Shown here: one piece after another, positions 8,050 to 19,341 of the stretch
Position numbering within the stretch: the first letter of the stretch is position 1
How the letters are laid out: each line of letters starts with the position of its first letter
DNA from: Pandoraea eparura
GTDB lineage: Bacteria; Pseudomonadota; Gammaproteobacteria; Burkholderiales; Burkholderiaceae
Assembly: GCF_902459725.1 (NCBI RefSeq)
Contig: NZ_CABPSH010000003.1
Location: 310,001-374,000, forward strand
Direction: 5' to 3'
Length of the DNA: 64,000 nucleotides
Position numbers and translations under genes: made by a program
The notes under the pieces: generated by a model
What the model was told of the DNA's origin: nothing
The model's database searches: none
The model's input: the letters and a program-made list of their open reading frames with translations, nothing else

Positions 8050-10296
8050 TCAGTCGCCCGCGTCGGCCGCAATCTCGTCGAAGAAGCCACGCACGATGGG
8101 CAGCTCACGCGTGCGCTTGAACGGCGGCAGGCTCTGCCATATCCGGCGCCCATAAGGCTTATCGACCAGACGTGGATCGCAAATCATCAGTACGCCACGA
8201 TCCGCCTCGGAACGAATCAACCGCCCCGCCCCTTGCTTGAGCGCGATGACCGCCTGCGGCAACTGATGCACGGCAAACGGACTCAGCCCCTTCTTCGTGA
8301 GCGCATCGAGCCGCGCGGCCAGCACCGGGTCGTCAGGCGGCGCAAACGGCAATTTGTCGATGATGACGAGCGAAAGGGCCTCGCCACGCACATCCACCCC
8401 TTCCCAGAAACTCTGGCTGCCGATCAGCACGGCATTGCCGAGGGCGCGAAAACGATCGAGCAATTCGGTTCGGCTCGCCTCGCCCTGCACTAGCAGCGGA
8501 TACGGCCAGCCACGGCGATCGAACTCATCACGCAAGCGCTCCGCCGCGCGGTTGACCGCACGCAACGTCGTGCACAGAACGAAGGCCCGCCCCCCGCTCA
8601 CTTCGAGCACCGGCAAGGCGGCGTCGAGCACAGCGTCGGTGAAGCCCGGCGCCGAGGGTTGCGGCAATCCGCGCGGCACGTAGAGCAGACTCTGATTCGG
8701 ATAATCGAATGGACTGGCCAACGTGAGCGACTTGCCGGCGTCAAGGCCCAACTGCGCCGCGTAGTGCATGAAATTGCCACGCACCGACAACGTGGCCGAC
8801 GTGAAGATCCAGGCCCGCGGCGCACCGGCGCGCTGTTTCGAAAAGATCGGCGCAATCGAGAGCGGCGTCTGATGCAATTGCACCGCCTGCGAGAACACCT
8901 CGATCCAGCGCACCGTCTCCGGCGGCGTGTAGGTTTTCTCCGCTGCCCCCTCGCCCGTCGAAGTTCCCGACACCGACTTCGCTTCAGCCGCCAACCGCGC
9001 GGCATCTGCCTCGCGCGCCTTGGCGGCTTTTTCTCGCTTGCCATCGGTGACACGCGGCGCATCCGGATCGAGCAACGGTAATGGCGCCTCGCCGGGCGCG
9101 GGCGGTGTCGCCCCCGTCTGCCAACGCTCGAGTTGCTGATGCAACTCCAGCGCGCGACGCAAGCAAGTGCCCAGCGCCTCGGCCCGCTCGGCCTGGTGCT
9201 GGAGCGTCTCGATCATGTCCTGCAACGCAACGTCCACGCTGTCGAGCGCGCCGAACAATTCGTGATCGTCGGCCAATTGCGCCACCGACATTCGCGTATT
9301 GTCCTGCCCAAAGGTCAGGCGCACATCGCGCGCCGCCCGTTCGAGGCTCGCCCCGAGCTTGACCCAGTCGGCCGCATCGCGCGCGTGGATCAGCCCTTCG
9401 GCCACGCAGTCGCGGGCCAGTTCGAGCAGTTGCCCCGTCGAGACGGTCTCGCCAAAGAACAGTGTGGCGGTCTCGGGCAACTGATGCGCTTCGTCGAAGA
9501 TCACCGTATTCGCGCTCGGCAGCAGTTCGGCCATGCCCGTGTCGCGCAGCATCACGTCCGCAAAGAAGAGGTGGTGATTGACGACGACGAGATCGGCCTG
9601 CTGCGCTTCCTTGCGCGCCTGCATCACGAAGCAATCCTTGTAGCGCGGGCACTCCTGACCCAGACAGTTGTCGCGGGTGGACGTGACCTGCGCCCAGATC
9701 GGCGCATTCTCCGGCACCGACGCCAGTTCGGCCTTGTCGCCGCTGTGCGTGATTTGCGCGAACGTCACGATCTCGCGCAACTGCGCCGCCTCATGCCGTG
9801 ACGCGAAGCGCCCTTCCTGCTGGGCGCGTTCCAGATAGTAGTGACACAGGTAATTCGCACGCCCCTTGAGCATGGCCACCGTCACGGGGACCGCCAGCGC
9901 TTTGCGCACCGTGGGGATATCGCGCGCGAAAATCTGATCCTGCAAGTGCTTGGTGCCGGTCGAGATGATCGTCTTGCCGCCCCAGAGCATGGCGGGCACG
10001 AGATACGCGTAGGTCTTGCCCGTGCCGGTCCCGGCTTCGGCAATCAGCGTGTCGTGCGTATCCATCGCGGCGGCCACGGCGCGCGCCATCTCGGTTTGCG
10101 GTTCGCGCGAGCGATAGCCATCGATCGCGCGCGCCAGCATCCCGCCGTCGCCGAAGATCTCCTGCAACTCGCGCTCGCGCTTGGCGGCAAGCGGCTTGAG
10201 TCCATGGAACGTAGGCGTCTCGGCGGGGCTTGGGGAGATGTCGGGAAATTCGCTGGAGGCGGCGGAGGAATCGGTCAAAACGGCAAGAAAACTCAA
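8050..10296 (-). CDS. DinG/YoaA-family Fe-S ATP-dependent DNA helicase
   Basis: Superfamily 2 helicase of the XPD/DinG group, 5'-3' polarity in characterised members, used in repair and resolution of DNA structures. Motif I is AGTGTGKT near residue 90. The Fe-S cluster cysteines lie between motifs I and II (for example NYLCHYY, DNCLGQECPRYKDC), and motif II is DEAH in VIFDEAHQL. C-terminal motifs include GSQSFWEGVD and QGAGRLIRSEADRG. At 748 residues it is longer than E. coli YoaA (about 636) because of an insertion around residues 390-450 (PPAPGEAPL...AKAREADAARLAAEAK). The frame begins with TTG at 10296 and the ribosome-binding site is weak, so a start within the first 50 residues is possible. 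Confidence 0.93.
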   Translation of the reverse strand: MSFLAVLTDSSAASSEFPDISPSPAETPTFHGLKPLAAKRERELQEIFGDGGMLARAIDGYRSREPQTEMARAVAAAMDTHDTLIAEAGTGTGKTYAYLVPAMLWGGKTIISTGTKHLQDQIFARDIPTVRKALAVPVTVAMLKGRANYLCHYYLERAQQEGRFASRHEAAQLREIVTFAQITHSGDKAELASVPENAPIWAQVTSTRDNCLGQECPRYKDCFVMQARKEAQQADLVVVNHHLFFADVMLRDTGMAELLPSANTVIFDEAHQLPETATLFFGETVSTGQLLELARDCVAEGLIHARDAADWVKLGASLERAARDVRLTFGQDNTRMSVAQLADDHELFGALDSVDVALQDMIETLQHQAERAEALGTCLRRALELHQQLERWQTGATPPAPGEAPLPLLDPDAPRVTDGKREKAAKAREADAARLAAEAKSVSGTSTGEGAAEKTYTPPETVRWIEVFSQAVQLHQTPLSIAPIFSKQRAGAPRAWIFTSATLSVRGNFMHYAAQLGLDAGKSLTLASPFDYPNQSLLYVPRGLPQPSAPGFTDAVLDAALPVLEVSGGRAFVLCTTLRAVNRAAERLRDEFDRRGWPYPLLVQGEASRTELLDRFRALGNAVLIGSQSFWEGVDVRGEALSLVIIDKLPFAPPDDPVLAARLDALTKKGLSPFAVHQLPQAVIALKQGAGRLIRSEADRGVLMICDPRLVDKPYGRRIWQSLPPFKRTRELPIVRGFFDEIAADAGD

Positions 10297-10399
10297 AGGT
10301 GTCGCGAATCACGGGTACAGGATTCGCAACGCCGGCAATGAAAAAAGCAATCGCGCCGACGCTCGGGCGCGTGTCGCAAACGTTGCGCGGTGTCCGCGC

Positions 10400-10603
10400 T
10401 CAGGCGGGCTGGTCCGGCATTTGCTGCACTTGCAGCAGGGTGATCGTGTCCTTGATTTTCAGACGGCGCTTCTTGAGCCGCGTGACCTGAAGTTCATCGT
10501 ACGCCGGCTCCATCAGCAATTTGTCGATCAGGAAGTCGAGATCGCGGTGTTCGATCTGCAACTCGATGATGCGGCGCCCGACGGAGTGAAGATCATGCTG
10601 CAT
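10400..10603 (-). CDS. DUF465 (YdcH-like) small protein
   Basis: A 67-residue, charged, helical protein beginning MQHDLHSVGRRIIELQIEHR, with the conserved DUF465 tail (DELQVTRLKKRRLKIKDTI). Family members are short cytoplasmic proteins without an assigned function. I chose the ATG at 10603 because AGGAG lies about 10 bases upstream. An upstream extension to 10681 is not conserved-looking. It lies 103 bases upstream of the helicase gene in the same direction, so the two may share a transcript. Confidence 0.85.
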   Translation of the reverse strand: MQHDLHSVGRRIIELQIEHRDLDFLIDKLLMEPAYDELQVTRLKKRRLKIKDTITLLQVQQMPDQPA

Positions 10604-10734
10604 CGTGCTCACGCTCCTGCGACTCTCGAAAGATTCCGGGGCCGGCGCACACCCTCCGTCCCCGACGGCGTACCCAACCACGATGCGTCATGACGGATCA
10701 CCACGCAACGCGGCGGCACGGATCGTGACATGGC

Positions 10735-11622
10735 TTACTGCCCCGGCAACGGCTTCGGCGACGGCGCGTCGCCCGAGTCCGACGCCTTGCGGCGTGCGTC
10801 CGACTTCTTCTGACGCTCGATGGCGTCCTGCTGCTTCTGGTTGAACTTGCGCACGTTGTCTTCGCGCTCGGTCGCCTTGCGCGCCGCGCTCGCCTTCGCG
10901 TCGTCGAGCTTCTGCTGCTGTGCGGCCTGCTTGGCATCGTACTGCTCGGCGTTGGCCGCCCGCTGCGGTGCCTGGCCCGTACGCTCGGTGACGCGCTGCT
11001 GATACTCGGCCTGCTTGGCTTCGTAATCGGAGACATTCTGCGCACGTTCCGCGGCGCGCTGCGGCGCTTCGGCCGCCGTTTGCGCACGCTTTTCCGCCAG
11101 ACGCTCGTCACGCTCCTGCGCACGCGCCTTGCGCTCCTGGTCTTCGAGCACCAGCCGCTGGCTGCGAACGGCCTTGAGCGCGGTACGTTGGTCGTCGCGC
11201 GCATTGTCGATGCAGTAGTTCACGAAGAACTTCGACGCGCACTCGTACTTCGCCTGCTCGAAGCGATAGTCGATCCAGGCACGCTGGCGCTCGAGCACGG
11301 CGCGGCGGCCGGCAAAATCGTCGTCAGCGGGGTGCAGATCGAGGTTGTCGTCATAGGCGACCGGCTTGTCGCCCTCGTCAATGGTAGCGTTGGCCGCGTT
11401 GGCTGCACTGGCCGGCGACGGGGTACGGTCGGCCGTGGCATCGAACGGGATCTGCGGCACGCGAAGCTGTTCGGTCGTGCGCCCGGCAGCCTCGGCCGCC
11501 GAGAGCCCCTGCGCGAAAGACGCGCCGGGCACGAGGGCAGCCGCCACCACGATACCGAACGCGCCCACGGCGGCATGACGGCACAAAGACAGGCGCGAAA
11601 ACAAATTTGCGAAGGAAATCAT
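10735..11622 (-). CDS. Exported coiled-coil protein, unknown function
   Basis: A 295-residue protein with a Sec signal peptide (RLSLCRHAAVGAFGIVVAAA, cleavage likely after ASFA), a short acidic linker, then a segment with two cysteines (YECASKFFVNYC) that could form a disulfide. The rest is very long, charged, Gln/Ala/Arg/Glu-rich coiled coil (about 130-290). It resembles uncharacterised periplasmic proteins of Burkholderiaceae. ATG 11622 gives the best signal peptide; ATG 11655 is in frame upstream. It lies divergent from tex, with about 105 bases between start codons. Confidence 0.75.
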   Translation of the reverse strand: MISFANLFSRLSLCRHAAVGAFGIVVAAALVPGASFAQGLSAAEAAGRTTEQLRVPQIPFDATADRTPSPASAANAANATIDEGDKPVAYDDNLDLHPADDDFAGRRAVLERQRAWIDYRFEQAKYECASKFFVNYCIDNARDDQRTALKAVRSQRLVLEDQERKARAQERDERLAEKRAQTAAEAPQRAAERAQNVSDYEAKQAEYQQRVTERTGQAPQRAANAEQYDAKQAAQQQKLDDAKASAARKATEREDNVRKFNQKQQDAIERQKKSDARRKASDSGDAPSPKPLPGQ

Positions 11623-11727
11623 GAGGTTGAGCAGAGTGATGCCAAATTTTAGCATTGCCTGCCCGGACGCGCCCGCGGTTTATGGCAAAATGCCCCGCTC
11701 CTGGCACTTGGGTAACTCGCAACACTC

Positions 11728-14085
11728 ATGACGCAAAACGTAGCCCTTCAGATCGTTCAACGCATCGCCGACGAACTCAACGTGCAGCCGCGTCAGGTGG
11801 CCGCCGCCGTGCAACTGCTCGACGAAGGCGCCACCGTGCCCTTCATCGCGCGCTACCGCAAGGAAGTCACCGACAACCTCGATGACACGCAGTTGCGTAC
11901 GCTCGAAGAGCGCCTGCTGTATCTTCGCGAGCTGGAAGAGCGCCGTGCGGCGATCCTCGCGAACATCGACGAGCAAGGCAAGCTGACCGACGAGCTGCGC
12001 ACCGCCATCGAGGCGGCTGACACGAAGCAGACGCTCGAAGACCTTTATCTCCCGTACAAGCAGAAGCGTCGCACCCGCGCGCAAATCGCTCGCGAAGCCG
12101 GTCTCGAGCCGCTCGCGCAGGCCTTGCTTGCCGACCCGACGCTCGACCCGCAAACCGAAGCCGCCAAGTTCGTCGACGCCGACAAAGGCGTGGCGGATGT
12201 CAAGGCCGCACTCGACGGTGCCCGCGACATCCTGTCGGAACAGTTCGGCGAGACGGCCGAGTTGCTCGGCAAACTGCGCGACTACCTGTGGCATCAGGGC
12301 GTCGTGTCGTCGAAGGTCGTGGAAGGCAAGGAAAGCGAGGAAGGCGAGAAGTTCCGCGACTATTACGACTACGCCGAACCGATCGCCGCCGTGCCGTCGC
12401 ATCGTGCGCTCGCCCTCTTCCGCGGCCGTAACCTCGGCATCCTGATGGTCAAGCTGGGCCTGGGCGAAGAACTCGACGCGCAGATCCCGCATCCGTGCGA
12501 AGGCGTGATCGCCGGGCACTTCGGCATTCGCCAGCAGAATCGCGCTGCCGACAAGTGGCTCGGCGACGTCTGCCGCTGGTGCTGGCGCGTGAAGGTGCAG
12601 CCGCACCTCGAATCGGAACTGCTCACGCAAATTCGCGAAAGCGCCGAGAGCGAAGCCATTCGCGTGTTCGCGCGCAACCTCAAGGCGCTGCTGCTTGCCG
12701 CACCGGCCGGCCAGAAGGGCGTGATCGGTCTGGACCCGGGCCTGCGTACCGGCGTGAAGGTGGCTGTGGTCGATCGCACCGGCAAGGTGTTGGGCACCGA
12801 CACCATCTATCCGCACGAACCGCGCCGCGATTGGGACGGCTCACTTGCGCGACTCGCCAAGATCGCCGCCGCCACCGGCGCGGAACTCGTGAGCATCGGC
12901 AATGGCACTGCGTCGCGCGAGACGGACAAGCTCGCGCTGGAGCTGATCAAGCGCCATCCCGAACTCAAGCTCCAGAAGATCGTGGTCTCGGAAGCGGGGG
13001 CCTCGGTGTACTCGGCGTCCGAATTCGCCGCGAAGGAATTCCCCGAACTCGACGTGTCGCTGCGCGGCGCGGTGTCGATCGCGCGCCGCTTGCAGGACCC
13101 GCTCGCCGAACTCGTCAAGATCGAACCGAAGGCCATTGGCGTGGGCCAGTATCAGCACGACGTGAACCAGCGCGAGCTGGCCCGCATGCTCGACGCCGTG
13201 GTCGAGGACTGCGTGAACGCCGTGGGAGTGGACGTCAATACCGCCTCGGCACCGCTGCTCGCGCGCGTATCGGGGCTGAACAGCACGTTGGCGAAGAACA
13301 TTGTGGACTTCCGCGACAGCAACGGCCCGTTCCCGAATCGTGAAGCGCTCAAGAAGGTGCCGCGTCTGGGCGACAAGACCTTCGAGCAGGCCGCCGGCTT
13401 CCTGCGCGTGACCGGTGGCGACAATCCGCTCGATCGGTCATCGGTCCACCCGGAAGCCTATCCGGTCGTCGAACGCATTCTGGCGAAAATCAAGAAGAGC
13501 ATTGGCGACGTGATGGGTAACGGCTCGGTTGTACGCAGCGTCTCGGCGACTGAATTCGTCGACGAGCGTTTCGGCCTGCCGACCGTCAAGGACATCCTGA
13601 CCGAACTCGAGAAGCCGGGCCGCGATCCGCGTCCGGAGTTCAAGACGGCGACGTTCCAGGAAGGGGTTGAAAAGATCACCGACCTCAAGCCGGGCATGCA
13701 GCTCGAAGGCGTGGTGACGAACGTGGCCGCCTTTGGGGCGTTCATCGACATCGGGGTGCATCAGGACGGTCTGGTGCACGTCTCGGCGATGTCGACCAAG
13801 TTCATCAAGGATCCGCACGAAGTCGTGAAGGCCGGCGACATCGTGAAGGTGAAGGTGCTCGAGGTCGATCCGCGCCGCCAGCGTATCTCGCTCACCATGC
13901 GCCTGAACGACGAACTGCCGGTGGCCGGCGCCGGCGATCGCCCGAGCAGTGGTGGTGGCGGTGGGGGTGCACGCAGCGGCAATGGTGGCAATGGCGGCGG
14001 ACACCGTGGCAGTGGCGGTCAACGTCAGCGCGAACCGGAGACCGTGAACGCGATGGCAGCCGCGTTCGCCAAGCTCAAGCGATAA
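11728..14085 (+). CDS. tex: RNA-binding transcription accessory protein Tex
   Basis: Tex/YhgF family nucleic-acid-binding protein implicated in transcription and toxin gene expression. It has 785 residues. An N-terminal helical domain ([31 protein letters not shown]) is followed by a YqgF/RNase H-like domain ([16 protein letters not shown]), helix-hairpin-helix motifs ([37 protein letters not shown]) and a C-terminal S1 domain ([20 protein letters not shown], about 650-720). The tail after the S1 domain is Gly/Ser/Arg-rich (about 735-770), an RGG-like extension that may add RNA affinity. Confidence 0.97.
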   Translation: MTQNVALQIVQRIADELNVQPRQVAAAVQLLDEGATVPFIARYRKEVTDNLDDTQLRTLEERLLYLRELEERRAAILANIDEQGKLTDELRTAIEAADTKQTLEDLYLPYKQKRRTRAQIAREAGLEPLAQALLADPTLDPQTEAAKFVDADKGVADVKAALDGARDILSEQFGETAELLGKLRDYLWHQGVVSSKVVEGKESEEGEKFRDYYDYAEPIAAVPSHRALALFRGRNLGILMVKLGLGEELDAQIPHPCEGVIAGHFGIRQQNRAADKWLGDVCRWCWRVKVQPHLESELLTQIRESAESEAIRVFARNLKALLLAAPAGQKGVIGLDPGLRTGVKVAVVDRTGKVLGTDTIYPHEPRRDWDGSLARLAKIAAATGAELVSIGNGTASRETDKLALELIKRHPELKLQKIVVSEAGASVYSASEFAAKEFPELDVSLRGAVSIARRLQDPLAELVKIEPKAIGVGQYQHDVNQRELARMLDAVVEDCVNAVGVDVNTASAPLLARVSGLNSTLAKNIVDFRDSNGPFPNREALKKVPRLGDKTFEQAAGFLRVTGGDNPLDRSSVHPEAYPVVERILAKIKKSIGDVMGNGSVVRSVSATEFVDERFGLPTVKDILTELEKPGRDPRPEFKTATFQEGVEKITDLKPGMQLEGVVTNVAAFGAFIDIGVHQDGLVHVSAMSTKFIKDPHEVVKAGDIVKVKVLEVDPRRQRISLTMRLNDELPVAGAGDRPSSGGGGGGARSGNGGNGGGHRGSGGQRQREPETVNAMAAAFAKLKR

Positions 14086-14163
14086 ATCAGGCCCTGGCGC
14101 TCACGCGTCTGACGCACGGCGCGCAAGCGTTTCCTCGCGCCGCGTCCTGCTTCGTTGCGATCG

Positions 14164-14195
14164 GCCCGCCTTCTTCGGAAGGTGGGCTTTTTTTT
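14164..14195 (+). terminator. Rho-independent terminator after tex
   Basis: A 10-bp stem with one G-T pair (GCCCGCCTTC, loop TTCG, GAAGGTGGGC) is followed by eight T residues. Confidence 0.92.
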
Positions 14196-14211
14196 CGGCT
14201 CGCCAAAACGC

Positions 14212-14248
14212 AAAACCCCCAAGCGCTGGCGAGATCGCCAACGCTTGG
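14212..14248 (-). terminator. Terminator-like hairpin after kup
   Basis: On the minus strand CCAAGCGTTGGCGA pairs with TCGCCAGCGCTTGG (one mismatch), then GGGTTTTGCGTTTT. It lies about 80 bases after the kup stop and faces the tex terminator, closing a convergent pair. Confidence 0.7.
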
Positions 14249-14328
14249 AGGTTCGTTGCTTCAGGTTCACGCGCCGCGATGTCAGACAGCGCAGCCTACC
14301 CGCACCCATGGGGCACGGGACACGGTCA

Positions 14329-16221
14329 TCAGATCTCGATCTTGGTCCCCAGCTCGACCACGCGGTTAGCGGGAATACTGAAGAAGTCGGTCGGCTTGGC
14401 GGCGTTCTGGTGCATCCAGGCGAACAGACGTTCGCGCCAGATCGACATCCCCGGCAGCTTGGTCGGCACCACCGTCTCGCGCGCGAGGAAGAACGACGTA
14501 TCCATCAACTCGAAGTGCATGTCCGTCTTCGCCTCGAGTAAATTCAGCGTCTCCTTGACGTCTGGCGTCTCGTTGAAACCGAAGGTGGCAACCACGCTGT
14601 ACAGCCCGCCGGAATGATCCTGGACTTCGATGCGGTTGAGGTCCTCGACATAAGGCACATCGACCGTGCGGAAGGTGAGGAAGATCGTGCGCTCGTGCAG
14701 GATGCGGTTGTGCTTGAGGTTGTGCAGCAAGCTCACTGGCACCTGCGTATTGCCACCGGTCAGGTAGATGGCGGTGCCCGCCACGCGATGTGGCGGATGC
14801 GCGAGCAGCCCCTGCAGGAACGGCGCGAGCGGAATCCCGTCGGCGGCCGTGCGCTCGCGCAGCAATTGGCGGCCCTTGTGCCAGGTCATCAGCATGAAGA
14901 ACAGGAACGCGCCCAGCGCCAGCGGCAACCAGCCGCCCTCTTCCACCTTGATCAGGTTCGCGCCGAAGAAGGCAAAGTCGACCACCAGGAACCCAGTGAT
15001 GATCAGCGCCACCAGGAACTTGTTCCAGTTCCAGACCTTGACCATGACCACGCAGGCCAGAATCGTCGTGATGACCATCGTCGTCGTGACAGCAATACCG
15101 TACGCTGCCGCGAGATTACTCGACGACTTGAAGGCCAGCACGATCCACATGATGACCAGCAGCAGCGCCCAGTTGATCACCGGCATGTAGATCTGGCCGA
15201 TTTCGCGATCCGACGTATGCAGGATCTTCATACGCGGGACATAGCCGAGCTGAATGGCCTGACTGGTCAGCGAGAACGCACCGGAAATCACCGCCTGCGA
15301 GGCGATCACGGTCGCCGCGGTCGCCACTATCACCAGCGGCACGAGCGCCCAGTCCGGGGCCATGAGGAAGAACGGGTTTTCGATAGCCTTTGGCGTTCTC
15401 AGCAGCAATGCACCCTGTCCGAAGTAATTCAGCGTCAATGCCGGGAACACGAGGAACGACCACGCAAATCGGATTGGCCGAATGCCGAAATGCCCCATGT
15501 CGGCGTATAGCGCCTCGGCACCGGTCAGCACCAGAAACACCGAGCCGAGCACGATGTAGGCTTGCAGGGCATGCGTATGGATGAAGTGGATGCCGTAGTA
15601 CGGGTTGATCGCCTTGATGATTTCAGGTGCAGCGACAATGTGGTTCACCCCGAGCACGCCGAGAATCACGAACCACGTCACCATGACGGGTCCGAAAAGG
15701 CGTCCGACTTTCGCCGTACCCGATTTCTGCATCGAGAACAGGATGATCAGGATGACGATGGTAATCGGCAACACGAAGCGCGAGAGCGACGGCGCGGCAA
15801 TTTCCAGCCCCTCGACCGCCGACATCACCGAGATGGCCGGGGTGATGACCGCATCGCCGTAGAACATGCAGGCGCCGAACATGCCAAGCATCATCAGCAC
15901 CGACGCCCACTTGCTGCCAGCGCGCACGCTGCGCAGGCTCAGCGCCATGAGCGCGAGTACGCCCCCCTCGCCTCGGTTGTCGGCGCGCATCACGAACAGC
16001 ACATACTTCAGAGAGACGACGATCACCAGGGCCCAGAACAGCAGCGAGATGATGCCGAACACGGCTTGCTGGTTAAACGGAATGCCGTGTTGCGGATCGA
16101 AACATTCCTTGAGCGCATAGAGCGGACTGGTGCCGATATCGCCGAAGACCACGCCGATGGCCGCCACCATGAGCGCGGGCAAAGCCTGAGGGCGCTGCCC
16201 GTGTCGTATGTTTTGCGTCAT
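14329..16221 (-). CDS. kup: Low-affinity potassium transport protein Kup
   Basis: KUP/HAK/KT family K+ uptake permease, probably a K+/H+ symporter in the inner membrane. It has 630 residues, typical for the family. It begins with the conserved first segment ([20 protein letters not shown]). About 12 hydrophobic segments fill the first 430 residues, followed by a cytoplasmic C-terminal domain (about 440-630). The start ATG at 16221 gives [17 protein letters not shown]. It is a single-gene unit with its own hairpin terminator. Confidence 0.96.
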   Translation of the reverse strand: MTQNIRHGQRPQALPALMVAAIGVVFGDIGTSPLYALKECFDPQHGIPFNQQAVFGIISLLFWALVIVVSLKYVLFVMRADNRGEGGVLALMALSLRSVRAGSKWASVLMMLGMFGACMFYGDAVITPAISVMSAVEGLEIAAPSLSRFVLPITIVILIILFSMQKSGTAKVGRLFGPVMVTWFVILGVLGVNHIVAAPEIIKAINPYYGIHFIHTHALQAYIVLGSVFLVLTGAEALYADMGHFGIRPIRFAWSFLVFPALTLNYFGQGALLLRTPKAIENPFFLMAPDWALVPLVIVATAATVIASQAVISGAFSLTSQAIQLGYVPRMKILHTSDREIGQIYMPVINWALLLVIMWIVLAFKSSSNLAAAYGIAVTTTMVITTILACVVMVKVWNWNKFLVALIITGFLVVDFAFFGANLIKVEEGGWLPLALGAFLFFMLMTWHKGRQLLRERTAADGIPLAPFLQGLLAHPPHRVAGTAIYLTGGNTQVPVSLLHNLKHNRILHERTIFLTFRTVDVPYVEDLNRIEVQDHSGGLYSVVATFGFNETPDVKETLNLLEAKTDMHFELMDTSFFLARETVVPTKLPGMSIWRERLFAWMHQNAAKPTDFFSIPANRVVELGTKIEI

Positions 16222-16646
16222 AAGGTTTGGGTAATCGCTTTATTGCGCTGCACAAAATGGGCGTTATTCTAACTGGGCGCCGGTTCCCTCGCCAGTCCGG
16301 ACAGGTGCTGAGTGCCGGACGTCTGACATGGCAGGCTACGCTAGGATAATTCGAGCCGTGCGCCGTGACCAGTGCGGCGCGACAAGGGTTTTGCCGCCTC
16401 AGCCCACCGTGGGATAGTCGGCGCGACGCCGATTTTCGAGTTGCAAATGCGCGACATATGCCAGCCATGCGCATTCACGAGTCGACATCCCCGCAAATTG
16501 CGTGTAGCAAGGCCACGAGCCATGGGTCGCCCGGGGCAGTTCCGACGGGACAGCACATAAAAAAACCGCCCGAATGCAGGCGGTTTCTTTCAACGCGTAA
16601 GACAACGTCGACCGGATCGCGGCCGACGAGTCATCGCCGCACCCGC
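16222..16646. other. Intergenic region between kup and the DUF2968 gene
   Basis: The 425 bases hold the kup upstream region and the terminator of the DUF2968 gene (16558-16585). Short open frames here lack ribosome-binding sites and homologues I recognise, and I see no RNA gene. Confidence 0.5.
16558..16585 (-). terminator. Rho-independent terminator after the DUF2968 gene
   Basis: On the minus strand AAACCGCC, a loop of about 8 bases, GGCGGTTT and then a T-run. It lies about 60 bases after the stop of the gene at 16647. Confidence 0.85.
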
Positions 16647-17375
16647 TCAACGACGACGCGTCGCCTTGCGATGGCCGGTGCTCTTGACCGAGCGCACGAG
16701 GCTCGAATCGGCACTGTTCTGCTCGGCTTCGAGCGAGTGGATCTGGCCTTGCAGGTCATTCAGACGAATACGTGCTGCGGTACGTTCGGTTTCCAGCGCC
16801 GAGGCCTGCTCACGCACGGCCTGCTGGTTCTCGGCCAGCGCCTGTTCCTGTTGACGCTGGATCGCCAGGTCGTTCTGCACCGCGCTCAGGCGCGCTTCGC
16901 TGGCGGCAAGCTGGCGCTCCATCAGGGCCTTTTGCGCTTCGAGCTTGATGCGGCGGATTTCGACGTCGGCGAGCACCTGCGTCTGGCGCACGAAGTCGCC
17001 GTAGAGCGCTTCCGCCTTCTTCTCGTTGTCGAGCTTCACGACGCGCCAGAACTGGCCTTCATGGAACAGCGCGACGTAGTAGCCCATCGTCTGCGGATAA
17101 AACAACAGGCTCGCGCCATAGCGGCCGTTGTAAGTCGTGCGAAGTTCGGAGACTTCCTTGTTCTGAATGCGATCGCGCAGTTCCTGGATCGTACCCGAGG
17201 CGACCGCCGGCGCGTTGGCCGATGGGGTAGCCACTGCCGGCGCCGCGAGCTGGGCGGACGTCGCGCCCGTCACGTCCTTCACCGCGTCCGCCGCCCCCGC
17301 TGACGTTCCCCAGGCGGCCAGGCATGCCACCCCCACGCCCAACCAAAACCGCCCCCGGCAATCACTGATTTTCAT
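16647..17375 (-). CDS. DUF2968 secreted coiled-coil protein
   Basis: A 242-residue protein with a signal peptide (RFWLGVGVACLAAWGTSAGA, cleavage near residue 28). After a variable Ala-rich linker comes the DUF2968 core (GTIQELRDRIQNKEVSELRT, then YNGRYGASLLFYPQTMGYYV). A coiled coil follows (about 140-225) and then a basic tail (TGHRKATRRR). Function unknown. Its predicted location is the periplasm or cell envelope. It is flanked by its own terminator and by the sigma-54 regulator gene upstream. Confidence 0.85.
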   Translation of the reverse strand: MKISDCRGRFWLGVGVACLAAWGTSAGAADAVKDVTGATSAQLAAPAVATPSANAPAVASGTIQELRDRIQNKEVSELRTTYNGRYGASLLFYPQTMGYYVALFHEGQFWRVVKLDNEKKAEALYGDFVRQTQVLADVEIRRIKLEAQKALMERQLAASEARLSAVQNDLAIQRQQEQALAENQQAVREQASALETERTAARIRLNDLQGQIHSLEAEQNSADSSLVRSVKSTGHRKATRRR

Positions 17376-17822
17376 CTGATCTGTTTTCCTGTTATCGACC
17401 GGATCGTTTCACGATCCTTGTTCGCCGCATTCGTTCGCCCCCCGGACTCCGTCCCGAGGATCTGAGACCCGCGTATTTGTGGAATGATAACCGCACGCCC
17501 GCAATCGCCAACAATTCTATCCATTGACGCGCCCGCTTCCAAGCGCCGAATGCGTTATTGTGCCCGCCAGAATTCATCTGTTGATACCGCGCAACTGCGG
17601 ACACCGTGCGAGTTCCCCTGAGCGGAACCCGGATGTCAGACAAATCCCGTCATTTAGGTGCAAATCGAGGTATTGCCCACGCAGCACGCGGCATTATCGG
17701 GTCACGATCCCATGGCGATGGCCCACCGCCGCCGCCGTCGCGACGCCGCAGGCTTTTCAGTCGTTTCCTTCGGTTTGCCAATCACGCGAGGCAAATGCGG
17801 CGGCGTCGCCGTACGGCGAGCG
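17376..17822. other. Gene-free stretch upstream of the DUF2968 gene
   Basis: 447 bases with no credible gene. It contains a perfect short dyad GGATCGT-TTC-ACGATCC at 17401-17417, close to the DUF2968 start, which may be an operator. The rest shows nothing I can identify. Confidence 0.4.
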
Positions 17823-19232
17823 CTAGTTACCGCCGCCCGCGTCGAACTCGCTGGCCAGTTCCGAATCGTTGCCTAGGATCTGATATTTGCGCATTTTCTC
17901 CCACAGCACCTTGCGGCTGATGCCCAGGGCATTGGCGGTGTCCTGACGTCGCCAGCCGTTGGCGTCGAGCGCCGCGACGATGCGTGCACGCTCGGCTGCG
18001 TCCCAACGGGCCCGATCCCCCTGCGCCGCGCTGCGCACACCATCGTCGCCACGGGCGATGGTGCCCATGCAGAGCGCGTCGAAGATGGGACGGATGCGCC
18101 GCTCGTCCCAGCCTCCCAGTTGCCGATAGATAATGCCGACGCGCTCGGCGATGTTGCGCATCTCGCGCACGTTCCCGGGAAACACCCCGCCTTCGACCAG
18201 TTCGCGCAGCCAGAGGGGCACTTGCGCGCCCACATCGCTGTCGCCGACGACTTTGCCGAGGTAGGCGGTGAAAACGGCAAGCTTGTCGACGGGACCGCGC
18301 TCCTCGAGACTCGGAATGTGCAGCTCGATGACGGCGAGACGGTAGAACAGGTCGGCACGGAACAGCTCATCGCGCACCATCGTCTTGAGGTGCTTGTTGG
18401 TCGCCGCCACGAGCCGGAAGTCGAGCTTCACTGGCTGAGCCGACCCCAGACGCGTCACCGCACTGTCCTCCAGCACCCGAAGCAGCTTGACCTGCTGGTA
18501 CAACGGCAGATCGCCGATTTCGTCGAGGAAGAGCGTGCCGTCGTTGGCCTGCTCGAAATAGCCCTTGTGCGAATACAGCGCGCCGGTAAACGCCCCCTTG
18601 GCATGGCCGAAGAAATGCGACTCGAACAGGCCGTCGGGAATCGCGCCGCAGTTCACGGCCACGAATGGCCCCTGCCCGTAGTGACTCTGCTTGTCGTGCA
18701 GCAGGCGCGCAATGCGCTCTTTGCCCACCCCCGTTTCACCGTGAATGAGCACATTCGAATCGCAATCGGCAAAGGCGTCGACCTCGGCGAGCAAGTTAAG
18801 CATGGCGCTCGACTGCGCGACGAGCGGGTCGACCGGTGCGGGGGCCTGGTCGGCCTGCGCGATGGCGCCCGAGAGTTTGAAGATCAGCGTGCGCAATTCC
18901 GCGCCGGAGAAATCGAGCGTGAGGATGTTGCTGTACTCGGGTGGATAGACCCGTGGATCGTTCTCGCGCGGCGTGGTCGCCACCCAGATGACGGGCATGC
19001 CGTGGCCCAACTGCCACTCGTGCGCGTTGGTCGATGCGCCTTCGATCACCGACACGCTGACGACGGCGATGGAGGGGCGCGCCTTGGTGCGCTCGCGCGA
19101 GAGATCGATGCCATCGGCACGAATGACTTCCATGTCGAAGCTCGCGAGGCAATGCGCGACGCGCTCGGCAATGTCCGACTTGCCTTCCCACACGTACACG
19201 TCAAGATCTTCACGTACTGGCTTGCTTTTCAT
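17823..19232 (-). CDS. Sigma-54-dependent enhancer-binding transcriptional regulator next to the Tad locus
   Basis: A 469-residue bacterial enhancer-binding protein. The N-terminal 130 residues resemble a degenerate receiver fold without a clear phospho-acceptor pocket. The AAA+ domain has Walker A GETGVGKE (165-172), the sigma-54-contacting loop GAFTGA (213-218) and Walker B TLFLDEIG (233-240). The C-terminus has a Fis-type helix-turn-helix ([20 protein letters not shown]). It should activate RNA polymerase carrying RpoN. It follows tadG in the same direction (109-base gap), so Tad is the obvious target. The sigma-54 promoter at 33097 is a second candidate. Confidence 0.95.
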   Translation of the reverse strand: MKSKPVREDLDVYVWEGKSDIAERVAHCLASFDMEVIRADGIDLSRERTKARPSIAVVSVSVIEGASTNAHEWQLGHGMPVIWVATTPRENDPRVYPPEYSNILTLDFSGAELRTLIFKLSGAIAQADQAPAPVDPLVAQSSAMLNLLAEVDAFADCDSNVLIHGETGVGKERIARLLHDKQSHYGQGPFVAVNCGAIPDGLFESHFFGHAKGAFTGALYSHKGYFEQANDGTLFLDEIGDLPLYQQVKLLRVLEDSAVTRLGSAQPVKLDFRLVAATNKHLKTMVRDELFRADLFYRLAVIELHIPSLEERGPVDKLAVFTAYLGKVVGDSDVGAQVPLWLRELVEGGVFPGNVREMRNIAERVGIIYRQLGGWDERRIRPIFDALCMGTIARGDDGVRSAAQGDRARWDAAERARIVAALDANGWRRQDTANALGISRKVLWEKMRKYQILGNDSELASEFDAGGGN

Positions 19233-19341
19233 GCTGGTCCGCTCGTTGCCGGACGCGCCGGGCGTCCGTCATGGTGAATTTCATTGCTGATATGCATCGC
19301 CCGCATTGGGCGTCTCGCAGTTGCACGCCTGCTCCGCTGCG